DNA of 64,000 nucleotides from Mixta theicola (GCF_002895925.1 NZ_NWUO01000005.1:186001-250000), one strand, 5' to 3'. Positions 8,880-18,667 are shown, counted from the stretch's first letter. A program made the numbers and translations. Notes: generated by a model from the letters alone, not told the origin.

Positions 8880-10151
8880 ATGACTAAAATAAAAAAATTC
8901 TTCCGACCTGAAGCCATAAATTATCAGCAAGAAAGGTTTACTGGACATATTTTATTAACCAGACCACTAAGCTTGACGATTATAACTACTTTTTTCCTCG
9001 TTTTAATCATGGCTATTATTTTATTTTTTACTTTTTTCACCTACACCCGAAAAGCACAGGTTAAAGGAGTATTACTTCCCATTCAGCGTGTTATCAGAAT
9101 TAGTGCTGTTGAACCAGGTTTCGTCAATAAGGTGTTAGCACATGAGGGAGAAGAGATCTCGGCTGGAAAAAATCTATTTATATTATCAAATGAACGATTT
9201 AGCTCAATACAGGGAGCAAACGGCACACAGATTCATAAACTTTTGCTGAAACGTAAAGAAAATTTGACAGAGGATTATCAGGTAATTAAAGAGCAGCTTG
9301 CCCGGAAAAAAGCAGGCCTACAAAAAAAAATTTCTAATTTAAACAAGGAAGAGCAACTATCTCTGGAGTCAATCAACATCCAAAAAGAACAGATAAAGCT
9401 GTTTACAGATATGGTAAGTCGTCACCTTAAGCTATTGCAGAATAAAACAGTGAGTCAACTGGAATTTAACGAAAAGAAATCACAGCTGTTTCTAAAAAAA
9501 GGTGATTTAATTGAATTACAAAAACAGCTGGCGGCGTTAACCAGAGAGCAAGATAATGTCAGCGCTGAGCTGGAGCAACTATTATTACAGGAAAAGAGAG
9601 AATATTCACTCTACCAACGAGAAATCAATCTTATTCAAAAAGAGATGGTAGAAAAAAACGCGCAGAAGAACATGCACATTGTAGCGCCTCAGGATGGGAT
9701 AATTAGCACAATAGTTATTTCTGAGGGACAGAGCATAGAAGAGCATACGCTGCTGGCAACTTTAATTCCTAAAGATGCAACCTTAGAAGCTAATCTGTTT
9801 ATCTCCTCAGACTCTATTGGTTTTTTAAAATTAGGGATGCCTGTTTTATTGCAGTATCAGGCCTATCCATACCAAAAATTTGGTCAGTATCGCGGCATAA
9901 TTCATGAAATATCCCGTAATACTCTACAGCCGAACGATTTGTTAAATCTTGGCGTTAATATCAAAGCCTCAGAAAATGAAACAGCGCTTTATCGTATTCG
10001 TTTAAAATTAGATAATCAGGAAATAAAAGCTTATGGTAAATATTATCCATTAAAAACAGGAATGGAGTTTTCAGCCAGCATTTTGTTAGAAGAGAGAAAG
10101 ATATATGAATGGATACTTGAGCCATTGTATAGTATCAGAGGAACTTTGTGA
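8880..10151 (+). CDS. HlyD-family periplasmic adaptor of the peptide exporter
   Basis: The 423-residue membrane-fusion protein would link the ABC exporter to an outer-membrane channel such as TolC. It has one membrane helix near residues 36-58 (I-I-T-T-F-F-L-V-L-I-M-A-I-I-L). A lipoyl-like half follows, then a long Glu/Lys/Gln-rich coiled-coil hairpin (about 115-250), the second lipoyl half (A-P-Q-D-G-I-I-S), and a beta-barrel C-terminus. This is the bacteriocin-exporter layout. Its stop overlaps the exporter start as TGATG, showing translational coupling. Composition is AT-rich like its neighbours. Confidence 0.9.
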   Translation: MTKIKKFFRPEAINYQQERFTGHILLTRPLSLTIITTFFLVLIMAIILFFTFFTYTRKAQVKGVLLPIQRVIRISAVEPGFVNKVLAHEGEEISAGKNLFILSNERFSSIQGANGTQIHKLLLKRKENLTEDYQVIKEQLARKKAGLQKKISNLNKEEQLSLESINIQKEQIKLFTDMVSRHLKLLQNKTVSQLEFNEKKSQLFLKKGDLIELQKQLAALTREQDNVSAELEQLLLQEKREYSLYQREINLIQKEMVEKNAQKNMHIVAPQDGIISTIVISEGQSIEEHTLLATLIPKDATLEANLFISSDSIGFLKLGMPVLLQYQAYPYQKFGQYRGIIHEISRNTLQPNDLLNLGVNIKASENETALYRIRLKLDNQEIKAYGKYYPLKTGMEFSASILLEERKIYEWILEPLYSIRGTL

Positions 10152-12294
10152 TGACACATAGAGGGTTAAATATCAATTTTAACTTAAACAGACGTTTGCC
10201 CGTGATATTGCAAACTGAAAACTCTGAGTGCGGACTAGCCTGTATAGCTATGATTGCTAATTATTGGGGCTGTGACTATAATTATTAAATCTAAGACAGC
10301 GCTTTTTATTATCACATCGAGGAATAACGTTAAAAGATCTTGTTACAATTGCTGAAAAACTCCAATTTAATTCTCGTCCTGTAAGAGTAGAGCTGGATCA
10401 GCTTCGCCATCTGAAATGCCCATGTATATTACACTGGAACTTTAATCACTTTGTCGTGTTGAAGAAAGTGAGGCGCCGCCATCTTATCATTCACGATCCT
10501 GGATTAGGTAACTGTAAAATTCCTTTAGGACAAACTTCCCAGCTTTTTACTGGCATTGCTCTTGAATTAAGCCCAAAACCTTCTTTTAAGGCGGAAAAGA
10601 GTAAATTAAAAATCACTTTTTCTTCTGTTATGGGAAATATAACAGGTCTTAAAAAAGGATTGTTACAGCTGGTGCTACTGGGAATATTGCTACAATTTTG
10701 TACGCTTATCGGTCCGCTTTACTTACAATGGATAGTTGATGAAGCTATAGTTACTGCCGATCGCAACTTAATTACAGTTTTGGGTATTGGTTTTCTCTTA
10801 CTCGTCTTTTTACGCACGGCGATTGAAGCTATCCGCTCATGGTTAACAACTATTTTATCTACTCAACTTAATTTTCAATGGGCAGGCAATGTTTTCTCTC
10901 ATGTATTAAAACTACCTTTAGAATGGTTTCAGCGGCGGCACTTAGGCGATATAACTTCAAGATTTAATTCTATCCAGGAGATTCAAGACGGGCTGACAAC
11001 CAAAATAGTTACCGGCATTTTAGATGGTTTACTTGTGATAAGCACATTTTTGATGATGTTTCTGTATAGCACCGGGTTGACTATAATTTCTTTTCTGGCC
11101 ATATTACTCTATGCTGGATTGAGATGGCTGGCATTCAAGAAACAACGCTACGCCGCTTCAGAATTTATCATTAACAGAGCTAATCAGGAAAGTTTTTTTT
11201 TAGAATCCATGCGCGGCATACAAAGTATACGCCTGTATGGTAATGAAGGTTATCGCCATATAGGCTGGATAAATTTGTTAGCAAAGGAGTTCAATGCTAA
11301 CCTCATCCTGGAGCGATTAAGTATTTCTTTTCAGGCTGCAAATACTCTACTTTTTAATGCAGAAAGAATTATCATAATATGGCTGGCGGCATCACTTATT
11401 TTAAACAATGAATTCTCAGTAGGTATGCTCCTTGCTTTTATGTCCTATAAAGAGCAATTAAGCGAGCGTATTGTTTCTTTGATTGATAACCTTTGTACTA
11501 TAGCAATGTTAAAACTACATGTTGAACGTTTGGCCGATGTTGTTTTTAGCCCGCCAGAAAAAAATCTATCCTCTCCAGAAGCGTTCCATTACGACATTAA
11601 CATTCTGACGACGCAGATAGAATTAAGAAATGTCTATTTTCGTTACTCTGACTATGAGCCGTTTATATTAGAAAATATTAATTTAACTATCCCAGCCAAT
11701 CAGTCAGTTGCTATTACTGGTCCGTCCGGTTGCGGAAAAACCACATTATTAAAATTATTATTAGGCTTACTAACCCCAACAGCAGGAGAAATATTGATCG
11801 GTAATATCCCCTTGACACGCCTCAATCTTACCAGCTTCAGGACTATTATTGGCAGTGTGATGCAGGACGATCTCCTGTTTTCTGGTAGCGTAGCCGATAA
11901 CATCTGCTTTTATTCCGCTGAGCCAGATCAGGAACGGATTGAATCCTGTGCGGCTATGGCCGTTATTCATGATGAAATTTTAGCGATGCCTATGGGTTAC
12001 AATACTTTGATTGGCGATATCGGTAGTGGCTTGTCCGGAGGGCAAAAGCAGCGGGTATTATTAGCCAGAGCGCTATACCGTCAGCCGAAAATACTGGCGC
12101 TGGATGAAGCGACAAGTCACTTAGATACGCGTAATGAACAGGCGGTAAATAGTATAATTTCGAAATTTAACTTAACAAGATTAATTGTTGCGCATAGAAA
12201 AGAGACGATTATGATGGCCGACAGAGTGCTGAGGATAGAAAAAGCAAATATTATTTCTGATTATTATAATCATAGCACCAACCAACAACAATAA
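10151..12294 (+). pseudogene. C39-peptidase ABC exporter, split by one frameshift
   Basis: Bacteriocin-type exporter that would cut the leader after Gly-Gly while exporting the peptide. ATG at 10151 opens a 45-codon frame with the C39 catalytic Cys27 (L-Q-T-E-N-S-E-C-G-L-A-C), ending at TAA 10286-10288. The rest is in another frame: restoring one T near 10285 gives L-N-L-R-Q-R-F and the catalytic His (N-H-F-V-V-L) and Asp (I-H-D-P-G), around residues 100 and 116. Then come a membrane domain and an ATPase with G-P-S-G-C-G-K-T-T, L-S-G-G-Q and I-L-A-L-D-E-A. The repaired protein is about 713 residues, normal for the family. A TTG at 10456 could start a 612-residue product lacking the peptidase. 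It is either a real loss of function or a base-calling error. Confidence 0.85.
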
Positions 12295-12344
12295 AATACA
12301 TACCTGGATCACTAATCCTTCTCATATAATAACAGGGTTATCCT

Positions 12345-13238
12345 ATGAAATTATTAAGGTTTTTTTTAGCATTTTCAATTATTAGTACGCAAACGGTGGC
12401 AGGAAAAACGGTGCAATTCCCTATGGATTTTGAGAAGGAATTCAATCTTCCCATAATATCACTGACTATTTCCGGCGATAAACATCGCTTTATTTTTGAT
12501 ACGGGAACACAAAACGGCCTTCATCTCCCCGCCGGGATGATAAAGCAAATCCCCGCTTTACGTATAGTTGATGGCAAGCAGAAAAGCATTGACCTGGCAG
12601 GACAGATTTCAGAAACACGCGCCTTTTTTATCGATCACCTCGATATTGCGGGGCTACGCTTTAACAACATTAATGGCACAGAATATAAGCCATGGGGATT
12701 AGATTACGCCAGCCCGGTAGAAAGCCAGCCAGAAAATGATACCCGACAGCCTGATTATCCCGTTATCGGTCTGAGTTTTTTTCACGATCACATCATTACG
12801 TTAGATTTTCCCGCCAGTACGTTAATTGTCGATGACGGTCAGCCAACGGGTCCGGCCTCTGCAGAAAACGGCTGGATAGCTTTACCCTTTGTTTATAACC
12901 GGCATGAAGGGTTGGTTATCTCTGTCAGCGACGGTGAAAAAGATTATAAGTTTATTTTAGATAGCGCAGCATCAACGTCTGTTATTAAGTCACACGTCCT
13001 TGCTAAGCGCACGGTGACTAAATTTAACAAAGAAGATGATTATTCTTATATTGAGGTTATGCTTACCGGGCTACAGGGCCAGGCGAAACCCATTGAGGCT
13101 ATAATGATTGACTCCCTGCCTGATGAGTTTCAGGCCGACGGGCTGTTGGGGGTTAATTTTTTACAGCAGTACATAATAAAAATCGATCAGAAAAATAAGC
13201 AGCTATGGCTGATGCCAGCGCACTCAGCCGTCGGTTAA
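12345..13238 (+). CDS. Secreted retropepsin-like aspartic protease family protein
   Basis: This 297-residue protein has an apparent signal peptide (hydrophobic residues about 5-18, likely cut near A-G-K), so it should act in the periplasm or outside. It has two aspartic-protease-like half sites: D52-T-G-T in F-I-F-D-T-G-T-Q-N-G and D206-S-A-A in F-I-L-D-S-A-A-S. Each is preceded by hydrophobic strand residues, as in retropepsin/pepsin-like folds. The first site is canonical, the second degenerate. It follows the exporter by 50 bases in the same direction and shares the AT-rich composition, although its 3' half is closer to chromosome average. It may trim the exported peptide or protect the producer; neither can be shown here. 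Confidence 0.75.
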   Translation: MKLLRFFLAFSIISTQTVAGKTVQFPMDFEKEFNLPIISLTISGDKHRFIFDTGTQNGLHLPAGMIKQIPALRIVDGKQKSIDLAGQISETRAFFIDHLDIAGLRFNNINGTEYKPWGLDYASPVESQPENDTRQPDYPVIGLSFFHDHIITLDFPASTLIVDDGQPTGPASAENGWIALPFVYNRHEGLVISVSDGEKDYKFILDSAASTSVIKSHVLAKRTVTKFNKEDDYSYIEVMLTGLQGQAKPIEAIMIDSLPDEFQADGLLGVNFLQQYIIKIDQKNKQLWLMPAHSAVG

Positions 13239-13264
13239 AGTGCCTTTCTTTGCCGGCTAAATGC

Positions 13265-13292
13265 AAAAGGCCGGTCAAACCGGCCTTTTTTT
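13265..13292. terminator. Bidirectional terminator between the peptide cluster and gyrA
   Basis: AAAAGGCCGGT (13265-13275) and ACCGGCCTTTT (13279-13289) form an 11-bp stem with a CAA loop. It has a T tract on the plus side (TTTTTTT to 13292) and an A tract on the other. It ends both the rightward island transcript and leftward gyrA. Confidence 0.9.
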
Positions 13293-13306
13293 GATGCAAG
13301 GAAAGA

Positions 13307-15943
13307 TTACTCTTCTTCGCCGTCCGCGATCTCATCGTCAGTTTCCACTTCCGGGGCGATATCTTCCTCCCCTTCCGCGACGCTGCCATCAATAGTGTCC
13401 AGCTCTTCTTCTTCCACCGGCTCAGCAACACGCTGCAGGCCGACCACGTTTTCATCCGCTGCGGTGCGGATCAGAATCACGCCCTGGGTGTTACGGCCAA
13501 CAATGCTGACTTCCGATACGCGGGTGCGCACCAGGGTTCCAGCATCGGTGATCATCATGATCTGATCGCTGTCTTCCACCTGCACCGCGCCGATAACCGG
13601 CCCGTTGCGATCGGTCACTTTGATCGAGATAACGCCCTGCGTCGCACGCGACTTGGTCGGGTATTCGCTGTTCGCGGTACGTTTACCGTAGCCGTTCTGC
13701 GTCACCGTCAGGATCGCGCCTTCAGCACGCGGTACGATCAGCGAGACCACGCGATCCCCTTCCGCCAGCTTGATGCCGCGCACGCCGGAGGCGGTACGGC
13801 CCATGGCGCGCACTGCCTGCTCGGAGAAGCGCACCACTTTACCGGCGGCGGAGAACAGCATCGCTTCGTTGCTGCCGTCGGTCAGCGCCACGCCGATCAG
13901 TTCGTCGTCTTCACGCAGGTTGACGGCGATAATACCGGCGCTGCGCGGACGGCTGAACTCGGTCAGCGAGGTTTTCTTCACGGTGCCGCTGGCGGTCGCC
14001 ATAAAGATATTGGTGCCTTCGGTGTATTCACGCACCGGCAGAATGGCGGTAATACGCTCGTTGGCTTCCAGCGGCAGCAGGTTGACGATTGGACGTCCAC
14101 GCGCGCCTCGGCTCGCTTCCGGCAACTGGTAGACTTTCATCCAGTAGAGGCGGCCACGGCTGGAGAAGCAGAGGATAGTATCGTGGGTGTTCGCCACCAG
14201 CAGGCGATCGATAAAGTCCTCTTCCTTGATGCGCGCCGCCGATTTACCTTTACCACCGCGACGCTGTGCTTCGTAATCGGAAAGCGGCTGATACTTCACG
14301 TAGCCCTGATGTGACAGGGTAACCACGACATCTTCCTGATTGATCAGATCTTCGATATTAATATCGGCGCTGTTGGCGGTAATTTCGGTGCGGCGCTGGT
14401 CGCCAAACTGGTCACGAATCGCTTCCAGCTCTTCACGGATCACTTCCATCAGGCGCTCGGCGCTCTCCAGAATGTGGATCAGCTCGGCAATCTGCTCCAG
14501 CAGCTCTTTATACTCGTCCAGCAGCTTCTCATGTTCCAGGCCGGTCAGCTTCTGCAGACGCAAATCAAGAATGGCCTGCGCCTGCTGCTCGGTCAGGTGA
14601 TAGCGACCATCGCGAATACCAAACTGCTCTTCCAGCCACTCAGGACGCGCGGCGTTATCGCCCGCGCGCTCCAGCATGGCGGAAACGTGGCCCAGCTCCC
14701 ACGCCTGCGCAATCAGCCCGGCTTTCGCTTCGGCCGGCGTCGGCGCGCGGCGGATAAGCTCAATAATCGGGTCGATATTCGCCAGCGCAATCGCCAGACC
14801 TTCAAGGATATGCGCGCGATCGCGTGCCTTACGCAGCTCAAAAATGGTACGACGCGTCACCACTTCACGACGGTGACGAACGAAGGCTTCAAGAATATCC
14901 TTCAGCGCCATAATCTTCGGCTGGCCCTGATGCAGCGCCACCATATTGATACCGAAAGAGACCTGCAGCTGGGTCAGCGAATAGAGGTTATTCAGCACCA
15001 CTTCCGCAACCGCATCGCGTTTCACTTCAATCACGATGCGCATACCGTCTTTATCAGACTCATCGCGCAGCGCGCTGATGCCTTCGATACGCTTATCTTT
15101 CACCAGTTCGGCGATTTTCTCGATCAGGCGCGCTTTGTTGACCTGATAGGGAATTTCGTGAATGACGATGGTTTCGCGACTGGTTTTGGCATCGGTTTCC
15201 ACTTCGCCACGGGCGCGGATATAAATTTTACCGCGACCGGTGCGATAGGCCTCTTCGATACCGCGACGTCCGTTGATGATGGCGGCGGTCGGGAAATCCG
15301 GTCCGGGGATATGCTCCATCAGCCCTTCAACGCTGATATTCTCATCGTCGATATAGGCCAGACAGCCGTTAATGACTTCGGTAAGGTTGTGAGGCGGAAT
15401 ATTAGTCGCCATACCTACCGCGATACCGGACGAGCCGTTTACCAGCAGGTTAGGCACTTTGGTCGGCAACACTTCCGGAATCTGCTCAGTGCCGTCGTAG
15501 TTCGGCACAAAATCGACGGTCTCTTTATCCAGATCCGCCAACAGTTCGTGGGCAATTTTTGACATGCGCACTTCGGTGTAACGCATCGCCGCGGCAGAGT
15601 CGCCGTCGATGGAACCGAAGTTGCCCTGTCCATCCACCAGCATATAACGCAGCGAAAACGGCTGTGCCATACGTACGATGGTGTCATAGACGGCAGAATC
15701 GCCGTGCGGGTGATATTTACCGATGACGTCGCCAACGACACGGGCAGATTTTTTGTAAGGTTTGTTCCAGTCGTTCCCCAGCACGCTCATAGCAAAAAGC
15801 ACGCGACGATGGACCGGCTTCAGGCCATCGCGAACATCTGGTAATGCACGGCCAACGATGACCGACATGGCGTAATCGAGATAGGAACTCTTCAGTTCTT
15901 CCTCAATATTAACCGGTGTGATTTCTCTGGCAAGGTCGCTCAT
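13307..15943 (-). CDS. gyrA: DNA gyrase subunit A
   Basis: GyrA cuts and rejoins DNA in the GyrA2GyrB2 enzyme that introduces negative supercoils. The 878 residues match the family (875 in E. coli), with the N-terminus [10 protein letters not shown] conserved. The catalytic tyrosine is Y122 in A-A-M-R-Y-T-E-V-R. The quinolone-resistance region reads [10 protein letters not shown], so positions 83 and 87 are Ser and Asp, the sensitive form. The C-terminal beta-pinwheel repeats include the GyrA box Q-R-R-G-G-K-G, and the protein ends in an acidic tail of Glu and Asp typical of enterobacterial GyrA. It is divergent from ubiG, as in E. coli. Confidence 0.98.
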   Translation of the reverse strand: MSDLAREITPVNIEEELKSSYLDYAMSVIVGRALPDVRDGLKPVHRRVLFAMSVLGNDWNKPYKKSARVVGDVIGKYHPHGDSAVYDTIVRMAQPFSLRYMLVDGQGNFGSIDGDSAAAMRYTEVRMSKIAHELLADLDKETVDFVPNYDGTEQIPEVLPTKVPNLLVNGSSGIAVGMATNIPPHNLTEVINGCLAYIDDENISVEGLMEHIPGPDFPTAAIINGRRGIEEAYRTGRGKIYIRARGEVETDAKTSRETIVIHEIPYQVNKARLIEKIAELVKDKRIEGISALRDESDKDGMRIVIEVKRDAVAEVVLNNLYSLTQLQVSFGINMVALHQGQPKIMALKDILEAFVRHRREVVTRRTIFELRKARDRAHILEGLAIALANIDPIIELIRRAPTPAEAKAGLIAQAWELGHVSAMLERAGDNAARPEWLEEQFGIRDGRYHLTEQQAQAILDLRLQKLTGLEHEKLLDEYKELLEQIAELIHILESAERLMEVIREELEAIRDQFGDQRRTEITANSADINIEDLINQEDVVVTLSHQGYVKYQPLSDYEAQRRGGKGKSAARIKEEDFIDRLLVANTHDTILCFSSRGRLYWMKVYQLPEASRGARGRPIVNLLPLEANERITAILPVREYTEGTNIFMATASGTVKKTSLTEFSRPRSAGIIAVNLREDDELIGVALTDGSNEAMLFSAAGKVVRFSEQAVRAMGRTASGVRGIKLAEGDRVVSLIVPRAEGAILTVTQNGYGKRTANSEYPTKSRATQGVISIKVTDRNGPVIGAVQVEDSDQIMMITDAGTLVRTRVSEVSIVGRNTQGVILIRTAADENVVGLQRVAEPVEEEELDTIDGSVAEGEEDIAPEVETDDEIADGEEE

Positions 15944-15988
15944 GGAGCCGCTATCCCTCTACATTTATCCCGGATTTAAAGGTGCGAA

Positions 15989-16017
15989 AGTATATCACAT
16001 TGCAACCCGCCGGTGAA
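15989..16017 (-). promoter_or_regulatory. Probable gyrA promoter
   Basis: On the minus strand TTCACC (16012-16017) and TATACT (15989-15994) are separated by 17 bases, about 45 bases before the gyrA start codon. The -10 matches the sigma-70 consensus in 5 of 6 positions and the -35 in 4 of 6. Confidence 0.6.
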
Positions 16018-16117
16018 CGGAAAGCAGCGTTTTAAGCGCGCTTTACTGTTTGCCTCGCCGTGCCGATCGCCGCCAGAAGATGTATACTCCGCAAAACTGT
16101 ATCAGGAGTGAAAAAAG

Positions 16118-16834
16118 ATGAGTGTGAGCGCGCCAGGTAATGTGGATCATGACGAAATCGCTAAATTTGAAGCGGTAGCGTCACGCTGGTGGGATCTGGA
16201 AGGTGAATTTAAGCCGCTGCACCGCATTAATCCGCTGCGCCTTGGCTATATTGCTCAGCACGCCGGCGGCCTGTTCGGCAAGAAAGTGCTGGATGTGGGC
16301 TGCGGCGGCGGTATTCTCGCCGAGAGCATGGCGCGCGAAGGCGCGCAGGTAACCGGCCTGGATATGGGCGCGGAGCCGCTGGAAGTGGCGCGTCTGCATG
16401 CGCTGGAAAGCGGCGTAAAGGTGGATTACGTGCTGCAAACGGTGGAAGAGCATGCGGAACAACACGCCGGCAGCTATGACGTCGTCACCTGTATGGAGAT
16501 GCTGGAGCATGTGCCGGATCCGCGCTCGGTGGTGCAGGCCTGCGCCCGTCTGGTCAAGCCGGGCGGCGAGGTATTTTTCTCCACCATTAACCGCAACGCG
16601 AAAGCCTGGCTGATGGCGGTGATCGGCGCGGAATATGTGCTGCGGATGGTGCCGCGCGGCACCCATGATGTGAAGAAGTTTATTCGTCCGGCGGAGCTGC
16701 TGCACTGGGTGGATGAAACCCCGCTGCGCGAAAAGCATATTATCGGCCTGCACTATAACCCGCTCCGCGACAGCTTCCGCCTGGCGCCCGGCGTTGACGT
16801 GAACTATATGCTGCATACGCGCTACGGCGAATAA
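16118..16834 (+). CDS. ubiG: Ubiquinone biosynthesis O-methyltransferase UbiG
   Basis: SAM-dependent enzyme that performs both O-methylations in ubiquinone synthesis. The 238 residues are the usual length. The Rossmann-type SAM site is [13 protein letters not shown] (about 58-70), followed by the acidic strand end G-L-D-M-G and the C-M-E-M-L-E-H-V motif of class I methyltransferases. The start at 16118 has AGGAG ten bases upstream. A -10-like TATACT (16083-16088) lies upstream. The position divergent from gyrA is the standard enterobacterial one. A structured inverted repeat follows. Confidence 0.97.
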   Translation: MSVSAPGNVDHDEIAKFEAVASRWWDLEGEFKPLHRINPLRLGYIAQHAGGLFGKKVLDVGCGGGILAESMAREGAQVTGLDMGAEPLEVARLHALESGVKVDYVLQTVEEHAEQHAGSYDVVTCMEMLEHVPDPRSVVQACARLVKPGGEVFFSTINRNAKAWLMAVIGAEYVLRMVPRGTHDVKKFIRPAELLHWVDETPLREKHIIGLHYNPLRDSFRLAPGVDVNYMLHTRYGE

Positions 16835-16856
16835 CGGCCGCAGCGATAGCGGCAGA

Positions 16857-16961
16857 TAAGCCGGACGTGCAGGCGAAAACGTAAAGCGTCCTGTGCCACA
16901 GAAGGCGCGCGCCGTCAGGAAGAGCGCTTTGCCTCTTTACGATGGCCGAACGTCCGGCTTA
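16857..16961. repeat. 105-base palindromic element between ubiG and kduD
   Basis: TAAGCCGGACGT (16857-16868) and ACGTCCGGCTTA (16950-16961) form perfect 12-bp ends. Inside, GTAAAG (16881-16886) pairs with CTTTAC (16935-16940), with further complementary GC-rich segments. It lies in the 172-base gap between two convergent genes. It resembles a REP/BIME-type or similar dispersed palindromic element and could terminate both transcripts. Confidence 0.6.
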
Positions 16962-17006
16962 ATGCAGGCTGACCATTCCTCAGGTCGCCCTTTTAATGCC
17001 CGCTAA

Positions 17007-17768
17007 CTAGCGCGCCAGCCAGCCGCCATCCACCGCCAGCGTATAGCCGCTGATATAATCTGCGGCGGAGGAGGCGAGAAACACCACCGGCCCCATCAGA
17101 TCCTGCGGCAGACCCCAGCGCCCCGCGGGAATACGCCCAATGATCTCCTCGCTACGCGCCTTATCCTCACGCAGCTGCTGCGTATTATTGGTCGCCATAT
17201 AGCCGGGCGCGATAGCGTTGACGTTGATGCCGTGCTGCGCCCACTCGTTGGCCAGTAGACGCGTCAGGCCCATCACCGCGCTTTTCGATGCGGTGTAGGA
17301 AGGCACGCGGATGCCGCCCTGGAAAGAGAGCATCGAGGCGATATTGATAATTTTGCCGCCGCTGCCCTGCTGAATGAACTGGCGCGCCGCCGCCTGCGAC
17401 ATAAAAAACACCGTTTTACTGTTCAGGTTCATGACGTCATCCCAGTCTTTTTCACTGAACGCCAGCGCATCTTCACGGCGGATAATCCCGGCGTTATTGA
17501 CCAGAATATCGATATGGCCGAAGCTGGCGACCGCTTTTTCCAGCAGCGCCGGGATCTCTTCCAGCCTGCTGAGATCCGCCTTCAGGCTTAAAAAGCGGCG
17601 GCCGATCTCCTCTACTTTGTCTGCGGTTTCCAGCGGTTCGACCACGTTAATGCCGACAATATCGCAGCCCGCTTCCGCCAGGCCGATCGCCATCCCCTGC
17701 CCCAGTCCGGTATCGCAGCCGGTGACGATCGCGACCTTGCCCTGCAGGGAGAAGTTATCCAGTATCAT
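17007..17768 (-). CDS. kduD: 2-dehydro-3-deoxy-D-gluconate 5-dehydrogenase KduD
   Basis: Cytoplasmic short-chain dehydrogenase that reduces 2,5-diketo-3-deoxygluconate to KDG, the next-to-last stage before the KDG kinase and aldolase in pectin degradation. The 253 residues carry the cofactor motif T-G-C-D-T-G-L-G-Q-G (about 16-25), N-N-A-G-I (about 91), the catalytic Ser, and Y-T-A-S-K. The sequence matches KduD closely from memory. The partner isomerase KduI is not in this window. It is the last gene of a leftward pectin module, 184 bases downstream of kdgM with a hairpin between, so it may have its own promoter. Confidence 0.9.
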   Translation of the reverse strand: MILDNFSLQGKVAIVTGCDTGLGQGMAIGLAEAGCDIVGINVVEPLETADKVEEIGRRFLSLKADLSRLEEIPALLEKAVASFGHIDILVNNAGIIRREDALAFSEKDWDDVMNLNSKTVFFMSQAAARQFIQQGSGGKIINIASMLSFQGGIRVPSYTASKSAVMGLTRLLANEWAQHGINVNAIAPGYMATNNTQQLREDKARSEEIIGRIPAGRWGLPQDLMGPVVFLASSAADYISGYTLAVDGGWLAR

Positions 17769-17822
17769 GCTATTTTCCTTTTTTTCTGCGCGCCTGAAAG
17801 GCGCAATTTACTCAGGGACTAT

Positions 17823-17849
17823 TCCCGCTCATCCCGCTCATCCCGCTCA
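17823..17849. repeat. Three tandem copies of a 9-bp unit
   Basis: TCCCGCTCA occurs three times head to tail in the kdgM-kduD gap, about 55 bases before the kduD start. Such a perfect short repeat can vary in copy number. No function is evident. Confidence 0.8.
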
Positions 17850-17901
17850 GCGCATCCGTCGTTTGCCGCTTAATGAATGCGGAGCGATGTCGCGGATGCG
17901 C
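17850..17901. repeat. Hairpin downstream of kdgM
   Basis: GCGCATCCG (17850-17858) pairs with CGGATGCGC (17893-17901), with a smaller nested CCGC/GCGG stem inside. It lies between the kdgM stop and kduD. It lacks a T tract in the direction of transcription (minus), so it may be an mRNA-stabilising or attenuating hairpin rather than a strong terminator. Confidence 0.5.
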
Positions 17902-17952
17902 GCCTTTTATTGCCGGGCAGCACGGCGTTATTCATAAAAATCGATACGCTTA

Positions 17953-18627
17953 TCAGAAACTGTATTGAATGCCGGTGCGCAAACGCGTTTGCCGCTCATC
18001 GCTCTCTTTGCGCACGCTGATATTGCCGACCTCAATATAAGGCGCCAGCGTTTTACTGTATTTCCAGCGCACCTTGAGGTTATGTTCATAATCCCATTTT
18101 TTATTATCAAAACGGATTTGGTCGCTGCGCTTATAGATATAGTTATATTCAATGCGCCAGTCGGTAAAGTTATAGCCGAGCCAGAATTCGCCGCGGTTGG
18201 TTTTCATATTTTCTTTTCCCGCCTTGTTCTCGCGCTTATATTCATAGCGATAGCGGCCGTTAAGATAAAAACCATTGCTGAAACCATACCCGGTTAATAA
18301 CAGCGGCTTATAAATGCTGCTTTCGCTGCCTGATTCAAGAGTAAAGCCAGGCTGAATAAACCACTGCGGCGTAATCCTGTGCTGCCAGTTAATACTGCTT
18401 TCGCTGCCGTTGCTAACGGTGTCGTGAAGCGCTTTATTCGCCTCGTCGCCGCCCGACTTCCACTTGGTTTCCAGCGAAAAGCCGACGCCGTTGGCGAAGC
18501 GGTGCGACACGGTAATGCGGTCTTTATGCACCCGGCTGTCATCCTGCCACTCATGCCGGTAATCAAGGGTGACGGCGGAGGCTGAAGCTGACAGCAGTCC
18601 GCAGAAAATAATTATCTGTTTATTCAT
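17953..18627 (-). CDS. kdgM: Oligogalacturonate-specific outer-membrane porin KdgM
   Basis: The 224-residue outer-membrane channel lets pectin oligomers cross into the periplasm. It has a signal peptide (residues 1-18, ending A-S-A-V), the family N-terminus T-L-D-Y-R-H-E-W, many alternating aromatic/polar strands expected of a 12-stranded barrel, a run of basic residues suited to acidic sugars, and a C-terminal phenylalanine (I-Q-Y-S-F) recognised by the BAM complex. Length fits KdgM/NanC porins. It lies 40 bases after the lyase gene and is probably in the same transcript. Confidence 0.92.
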   Translation of the reverse strand: MNKQIIIFCGLLSASASAVTLDYRHEWQDDSRVHKDRITVSHRFANGVGFSLETKWKSGGDEANKALHDTVSNGSESSINWQHRITPQWFIQPGFTLESGSESSIYKPLLLTGYGFSNGFYLNGRYRYEYKRENKAGKENMKTNRGEFWLGYNFTDWRIEYNYIYKRSDQIRFDNKKWDYEHNLKVRWKYSKTLAPYIEVGNISVRKESDERQTRLRTGIQYSF

Positions 18628-18667
18628 AAAATAGTCCCTTTGGTATTGATATTGTTATATTCCGTTA

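Noticed and set aside
10278-10292. Programmed -1 frameshift in the C39 exporter
   Set aside because: The site does not fit an X-XXY-YYZ slippery heptamer in the needed register and no strong stem follows it. A plain one-base deletion or sequencing error is simpler.
14474-15562. 362-codon frame on the plus strand
   Set aside because: Shadow of gyrA; composition without domain features.
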